Of a stretch of DNA of 64,000 bases, positions 60,456 through 64,000 are shown piece by piece (position 1 is the first letter of the stretch; every line of letters starts with the position of its first letter). The notes beneath the pieces are model-generated. The model had not been told where the DNA came from. It did not search any database and saw only the letters and a list, made by a program, of their open reading frames with translations. The translations under genes were made by a program, and so were the position numbers. Origin of the DNA: Aquimarina sp. TRL1 (GTDB lineage Bacteria; Bacteroidota; Bacteroidia; Flavobacteriales; Flavobacteriaceae); assembly GCF_013365535.1 (NCBI RefSeq), contig NZ_CP053590.1, positions 3,524,501 to 3,588,500 on the forward strand. The letters run 5' to 3'.

Positions 60456-61373
60456 TTACATAATGGGAATGCAAAAATCGACAATGCATTTATTTTCAGG
60501 ATGTTCTGTGAAGTCATTATAGTATATTTCAAAAGGATTTCTATCGGATTTTTTATAGCCATTTTCATTCATCCATAAAAATAACCCGGTCCACGATTTT
60601 TCGAATTCTTCAGGGGTGATTTCAAAATGTCCGACAATGCATTTTCCAGCCTCAACAGTTGTTTTTCCAATCTCTCCTGATGTCTCTGCAGGTGTTGTAA
60701 GTAAGATAGATGCATGCATTCGTACTTTATGAGAAGCAGTGACTTTAAAACTATCAAAATATACTGTAAGCATTTTTGTTTGTTCATTAATCAACCCTTT
60801 TGGAGTAGCCCATCGTATTAATTTTTGATATGCAAGAGAGAGATTTTGAGCGCCGATACTAGAAATATAAGCGACTTCCATATCTGGTATTGTTTTAATT
60901 GTAATTACTGCTTTCATTGTAATCCAGTTTTTAAGGTTTTCAATGATGCAAATGTATTTTTTGGAAGAAGGATATTCTTGTCCATTCTTGCTTTCTAGTT
61001 GACGAATCTTGCTATGTTTATTTGGGTTTTGTTTTTTAAACTCCATTGGACTCATACCAAAATATTTTTTAAAAGCTCTGGAAAATGAAGTATTATCACT
61101 GAATCCGTATTGATGTGCGATTACTGTAGTTTTGACATTTTTATGTAATAAATCTAATGCGGCTTTTTCAATTCTTCGTCTGCTTATATATTGGTGCAAG
61201 GTTTCATTAGTAAGCATTTTGAAAATTCGATGGAAGTGAAATGGAGAGAACGATGCTATTTCTGAAACAATTGTTAATGAAAGTGTTGTGTCTAAATTTT
61301 GATCAATAAATTCAAAAACCCGGTTGATTCGGTTTATATAATCCGCCTGCTGTATTTCTTTATCTGTTGCCAT
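60456..61373 (-). CDS. AraC family regulator with GyrI-like effector domain
   Basis: 305 residues from ATG 61373; an earlier frame start at 61409 is less likely. An AraC helix-turn-helix pair covers residues 10-110 (LSLTIVSEIASFSPFHFHRI and IAHQYGFSDNTSFSRAFKKY). A GyrI-like small-molecule binding domain covers about 150-305, ending with IYYNDFTEHPENKCIVDFCI. Such MarA/Rob-type regulators respond to drugs or cationic compounds. It is 16 bases downstream of the arylamine N-acetyltransferase gene region on the same strand. Confidence 0.93.
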   Translation of the reverse strand: MATDKEIQQADYINRINRVFEFIDQNLDTTLSLTIVSEIASFSPFHFHRIFKMLTNETLHQYISRRRIEKAALDLLHKNVKTTVIAHQYGFSDNTSFSRAFKKYFGMSPMEFKKQNPNKHSKIRQLESKNGQEYPSSKKYICIIENLKNWITMKAVITIKTIPDMEVAYISSIGAQNLSLAYQKLIRWATPKGLINEQTKMLTVYFDSFKVTASHKVRMHASILLTTPAETSGEIGKTTVEAGKCIVGHFEITPEEFEKSWTGLFLWMNENGYKKSDRNPFEIYYNDFTEHPENKCIVDFCIPIM

Positions 61374-61424
61374 CACTCTGAATGATACAAAAAAATTATG
61401 TGAAATCACATTGTTTCGTGATTG

Positions 61425-62189
61425 TTACTCTCTAATTAATGCAGCTTCATCAATTCCAAACCAATCCTTTAGGTATTTACCAAATGTTTCAGGAAGAAAT
61501 GTCATTGTCTGTATAACCGTATCTTTTTCAGTTATTTTTAACATGTTTCCACTCAGAGTGACCCGTCCTGATTCGTGTGGTCTAGTAATTAGTTTTTTTT
61601 GAGTAAAATTAGAGTTAGTATCAGTTTGATGATAGATGCACATTTCAGAAAAATCATGTAATTCTCTTTTCTGAAGCGTAAAAATGTATTGTACTGTTTT
61701 TTTCTTTTGAGAAACTTTATAATATGGAGGGTGAGCTTTTTCGATGATGAAATCGCCTCTGGGGTCTGTTTGTATTTTATCCAAGGTTAGCTCCAAAGGG
61801 TAAAAGACAAATTCCCCAAAACCTACATCTACCAGATATTTTTTTTGATTCAGGGAAACTAATATGATCAGATGGTCAAATTCTTTTCCAAATGTTTGTT
61901 TTTTATGGTCATATACGCGACCAGATATTATATGAGCATTAAAACCTATTTTATTTAGTAGGGTATGAAATAGTCCATTTAGTTCGTAGCAGAAACCTCC
62001 TCTTTTTTGAGAGATGACTTTGTGATATATTTTATCAATATCCAGATTAATCTGGTTGTTATAATGGATATCGAGGTTTTCAAAGGGAATGTGTATAATA
62101 TGTGCTTTTTGAAGAGCTCTTAATACCTCCAGACTGGGAGCAAGTGCTCCGTTATAATTAATTCTATCTAGATAATCTGTTATTTTCAT
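61425..62189 (-). CDS. Arylamine N-acetyltransferase
   Basis: 254 residues. The catalytic triad is Cys67 (RGGFCYELNG), His106 (FDHLI) and Asp121 (LVDVGFGE), spaced as in the NAT family. HIPFENLDIHY is the usual N-terminal motif. It acetylates arylamines and hydrazines with acetyl-CoA. It precedes the AraC-GyrI gene on the same strand; a detoxification link is plausible but unproven. Confidence 0.95.
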   Translation of the reverse strand: MKITDYLDRINYNGALAPSLEVLRALQKAHIIHIPFENLDIHYNNQINLDIDKIYHKVISQKRGGFCYELNGLFHTLLNKIGFNAHIISGRVYDHKKQTFGKEFDHLIILVSLNQKKYLVDVGFGEFVFYPLELTLDKIQTDPRGDFIIEKAHPPYYKVSQKKKTVQYIFTLQKRELHDFSEMCIYHQTDTNSNFTQKKLITRPHESGRVTLSGNMLKITEKDTVIQTMTFLPETFGKYLKDWFGIDEAALIRE

Positions 62190-62403
62190 ATAAAGTATAG
62201 GAGAATTTGTAAGATATTTGATGCTATAAATATATGTTTATCTCTTTAATTATATGCTAATGATTTGAGATGTTATATTGATACTGACATTATTATATTC
62301 TATGCTTAATAAAAAGTGATTTTATGTTTGTTTTTGATACTGTATTGCTGCTTATCTCAATTTAGTTTTAGGGATGTAAAGATTTGTAATATAGGATCAT
62401 TTT

Positions 62404-62838
62404 TTAGGGAGATCCAAATTTGAATAAGTCTTTGAAGAATTCCTGATAGGTATATTTCCATGGGATTATGACCAAGTTCAATAGTATTCCGGCGATACAG
62501 ATCCAAAAAAACTCTTGAATTCCTGCATCCGGAGTTCCTGATGCGTGGGCAGGTAGGTAAGTACCTATAATCCAGGCAGACTTATACAACAATTGTAATA
62601 AGAGTATCGGGATCATTTTTAGCGGGAAACGTATACCTAAAAAATTAAGTAAGGAAAATCCTGCCCAAAAGCTAATGGCGACACCACTTAATACGCCCAT
62701 CTGTTCTTTTGGAAATAGAATTGTTGACCAATTATCATAGGCAAGACTAATAAAATTGAGGAAGAAAAGCCCTCTCATAAGGTGAAGTCTCCAATTGCGA
62801 GGTTTTGTTTTTTTTAAAGGGGATACTGTTGAATCCAT
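62404..62838 (-). CDS. Small polytopic membrane protein
   Basis: 144 residues with four membrane segments, starting MDSTVSPLKKTKPRNWRLHL (basic, cytoplasmic). The pattern LPAHASGTPDAGIQEFFWICIAGI is seen in several small Bacteroidota membrane proteins of unknown role. No catalytic motif was recognised. Single gene. Confidence 0.7.
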   Translation of the reverse strand: MDSTVSPLKKTKPRNWRLHLMRGLFFLNFISLAYDNWSTILFPKEQMGVLSGVAISFWAGFSLLNFLGIRFPLKMIPILLLQLLYKSAWIIGTYLPAHASGTPDAGIQEFFWICIAGILLNLVIIPWKYTYQEFFKDLFKFGSP

Positions 62839-62948
62839 TGTTATGCGAGTTTATAAGTTTTTGCATACCACTTTTTGAAGTACGTATGTGGTTAACAAAT
62901 ATGTGGTACTATTTTCTGGAAACACTTCACATTTGTTAGAAAATCACT

Positions 62949-63590
62949 TTAGAGAGATATTTCCTGGCGGATTCTACTAAGACTTCCAGCATTGATTCCC
63001 AGATAAGAAGCGATATAATTAATAGGTACGTTTCTTAGGATAGCAGGATGATTTTTTAGCATTTTTAGGTATCGTTCTTTTGCTGTTAAGGTATTGGAAT
63101 CAATAACTCGTTGTCTACTGGATTCCAAATTATATTGTAATATTTTTTCTACATATTTCTGTGAATTTTGCCCTTGACGTGTAATGATCTCATTGTCTTT
63201 TCGGTTAATTCGCAGTAGTTTACAATCTGTGATGCAATGTAGGTTTTCATTAGAAATGGTTTGCTGAATAAAACTGTAATAGGAAGTAAAAAATCTGGGA
63301 CCATCATTGATATCCGTTGTTATTTCTTTTCCTTTTTCATCATGATGAAAATTGCGCATATACCCGGAGACTATAAAATTATGATGTGTATGAGTTGTTC
63401 CCTCCACTTCCAGGAGTGTTCCTTTTTTGACAGTATACGGTTTGAAATATTTTTTGCAAAGTTTTTGATCATGCTCAGAGATAGGCATTAAAAGATTGAT
63501 AAAATCAAATAACCCGTGAAACATTTTTGAAATTTCGTCAGGGCTCTGTAGTAACTGGCAATTAAGGGTCGAATTATTTCTTAGGTTCAT
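62949..63590 (-). CDS. Crp/Fnr family regulator
   Basis: 213 residues from ATG 63590; the frame opens at 63716, but the first 42 residues do not fit the family. The cyclic-nucleotide-binding-like domain covers about 25-145 (KPYTVKKGTLLEVEGTTHTH, FIVSGYMRNFHHDEKGKEIT). A helix-turn-helix near the C-terminus reads YIASYLGINAGSLSRIRQ. Effector unknown; lacks the Cys cluster of Fnr. Regulators of this type are common in Bacteroidota. Confidence 0.88.
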   Translation of the reverse strand: MNLRNNSTLNCQLLQSPDEISKMFHGLFDFINLLMPISEHDQKLCKKYFKPYTVKKGTLLEVEGTTHTHHNFIVSGYMRNFHHDEKGKEITTDINDGPRFFTSYYSFIQQTISNENLHCITDCKLLRINRKDNEIITRQGQNSQKYVEKILQYNLESSRQRVIDSNTLTAKERYLKMLKNHPAILRNVPINYIASYLGINAGSLSRIRQEISL

Positions 63591-63711
63591 TGTATTATTT
63601 TTTTGCAGGCTATGGAGTAGTAGGGGATTACTTATTGCCTTGTAATTTAATAAATAAAGATAAGGAATAGGAATAATTGAGTAAGTTTCCTGGAAGCCCT
63701 GTGGTTTATGT

Positions 63712-63745
63712 AACAAGAGCTAATGTGTAGATATTAGCTCTTGTT
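63712..63745. terminator. 13-bp inverted repeat upstream of the Crp-like gene
   Basis: AACAAGAGCTAAT (63712-63724) and ATTAGCTCTTGTT (63733-63745) are perfect arms with an eight-base loop. It lies downstream of the partial minus-strand gene (ends 63902) and 122 bases upstream of the Crp-like start. No poly-T follows, so terminator or operator both remain possible. Confidence 0.5.
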
Positions 63746-63901
63746 GACTTAGATGTCTTATTCGATAATGGATATATGTCCTCTGAGTAATTCAAAATCA
63801 ACATTTGTTTTCTAAGTAAGATTTTGTTTGCTTATGTGAGGTGACTTGTTATAAACATTTTATAGAGATATATACCTTTATTGAAGTAAAAGCATATCAT
63901 G

Positions 63902-64000
63902 CTATGATAGCAGTAATACTATGTAAGCTGTGCCTCCAATCCATAAACATAGCGGTGCAAATATTAGAGAATCTGCCTGGGCAAATTCTGTGTTTTTTAT
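63902..64000 (-). CDS. Partial membrane protein, C-terminal 32 residues
   Basis: A minus-strand frame enters from the right edge and ends at a TAG at 63902-63904. The visible end is EFAQADSLIFAPLCLWIGG plus AYIVLLLS, a hydrophobic helix of about 22 residues, so the gene seems to encode a membrane protein. Family unknown. Only 33 codons are seen, so the call is tentative. Confidence 0.45.
   Translation of the reverse strand: MKNTEFAQADSLIFAPLCLWIGGTAYIVLLLS

Noticed and set aside
1..64000. CRISPR arrays, tRNA or rRNA genes, IS elements, integrases, phage genes
   Set aside because: None was recognised by reading both strands. Short direct repeats found have no spacer pattern, and inverted repeats are not flanked by transposase genes. 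A tRNA or repeat-finding program would be needed to be certain.

Overview
The window is AT-rich chromosomal DNA that reads as a marine-type member of the Bacteroidota, most likely Flavobacteriaceae. The reasons are the abundant lipoprotein signal peptides, families typical of that group (GIN/DUF2807 proteins, PspC-PadR operon, DUF4870, TIGR00266/AIM24, LytS-type TPR histidine kinase, RDD-SpoIIM-DUF4129-DUF4350-MoxR-DUF58 locus, OxyR with its 65-residue neighbour), and -7 elements of the Bacteroidota type (TAnnTTTG). No tRNA, rRNA, IS element, integrase, CRISPR array or phage gene was recognised. This looks like ordinary chromosome, not a mobile island.

Layout. 1-8.4 kb: a run of minus-strand genes (partial lipoprotein, GNAT, CocE/S15 hydrolase, membrane proteins, SnoaL-like, DUF805, lipoprotein); four of them share an upstream GTAAC-N15-GACA motif resembling an alternative sigma factor promoter. 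8.4-14.7 kb: LRR protein, GIN protein, ankyrin protein, then a padR-pspC-GIN operon and DUF4870. 14.9-18.7 kb: a Cys-rich peptide with a bacteriocin-type leader, DUF4442, AIM24-like protein, the 65-aa protein convergent with oxyR, and DUF2141. 18.9-25.9 kb: the six-gene MoxR/DUF58 operon with a divergent RDD gene. 26.2-31.2 kb: orphan TPR histidine kinase, small membrane protein, cadherin-repeat lipoprotein. 31.3-34.5 kb: a tight four-gene operon around an unsecreted trypsin-like protease with zinc ribbon. 34.5-40 kb: cyclophilin, Nudix, PlsC-type acyltransferase, hydrolase, alpha-carbonic anhydrase. 40-53 kb: mostly minus-strand accessory genes (esterase-TPR, DUF1801, CPBP, 7TM-AraC, DUF6882, two XRE-TM regulators, M90 peptidase with SEC-C tail, nitrilase-like protein, class-C serine hydrolase) with a coiled-coil lipoprotein pair. 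53-64 kb: Kv-like channel, pirin, cupin, an aminotransferase plus ornithine-cyclodeaminase-like pair, TPR lipoprotein, methyltransferase, AraC-GyrI regulator, arylamine N-acetyltransferase, Crp-like regulator, and a partial gene at the right edge.

The parts most likely to be undescribed are the orphan Cys-rich precursor peptide (14993-15181), the protease operon (31333-34491), the shared bipartite promoter-like motif of the first 8 kb, and short direct repeats spaced about one helical turn apart beside the XRE-TM regulators and elsewhere. Functions are inferred from motifs read by eye; no database search was run.
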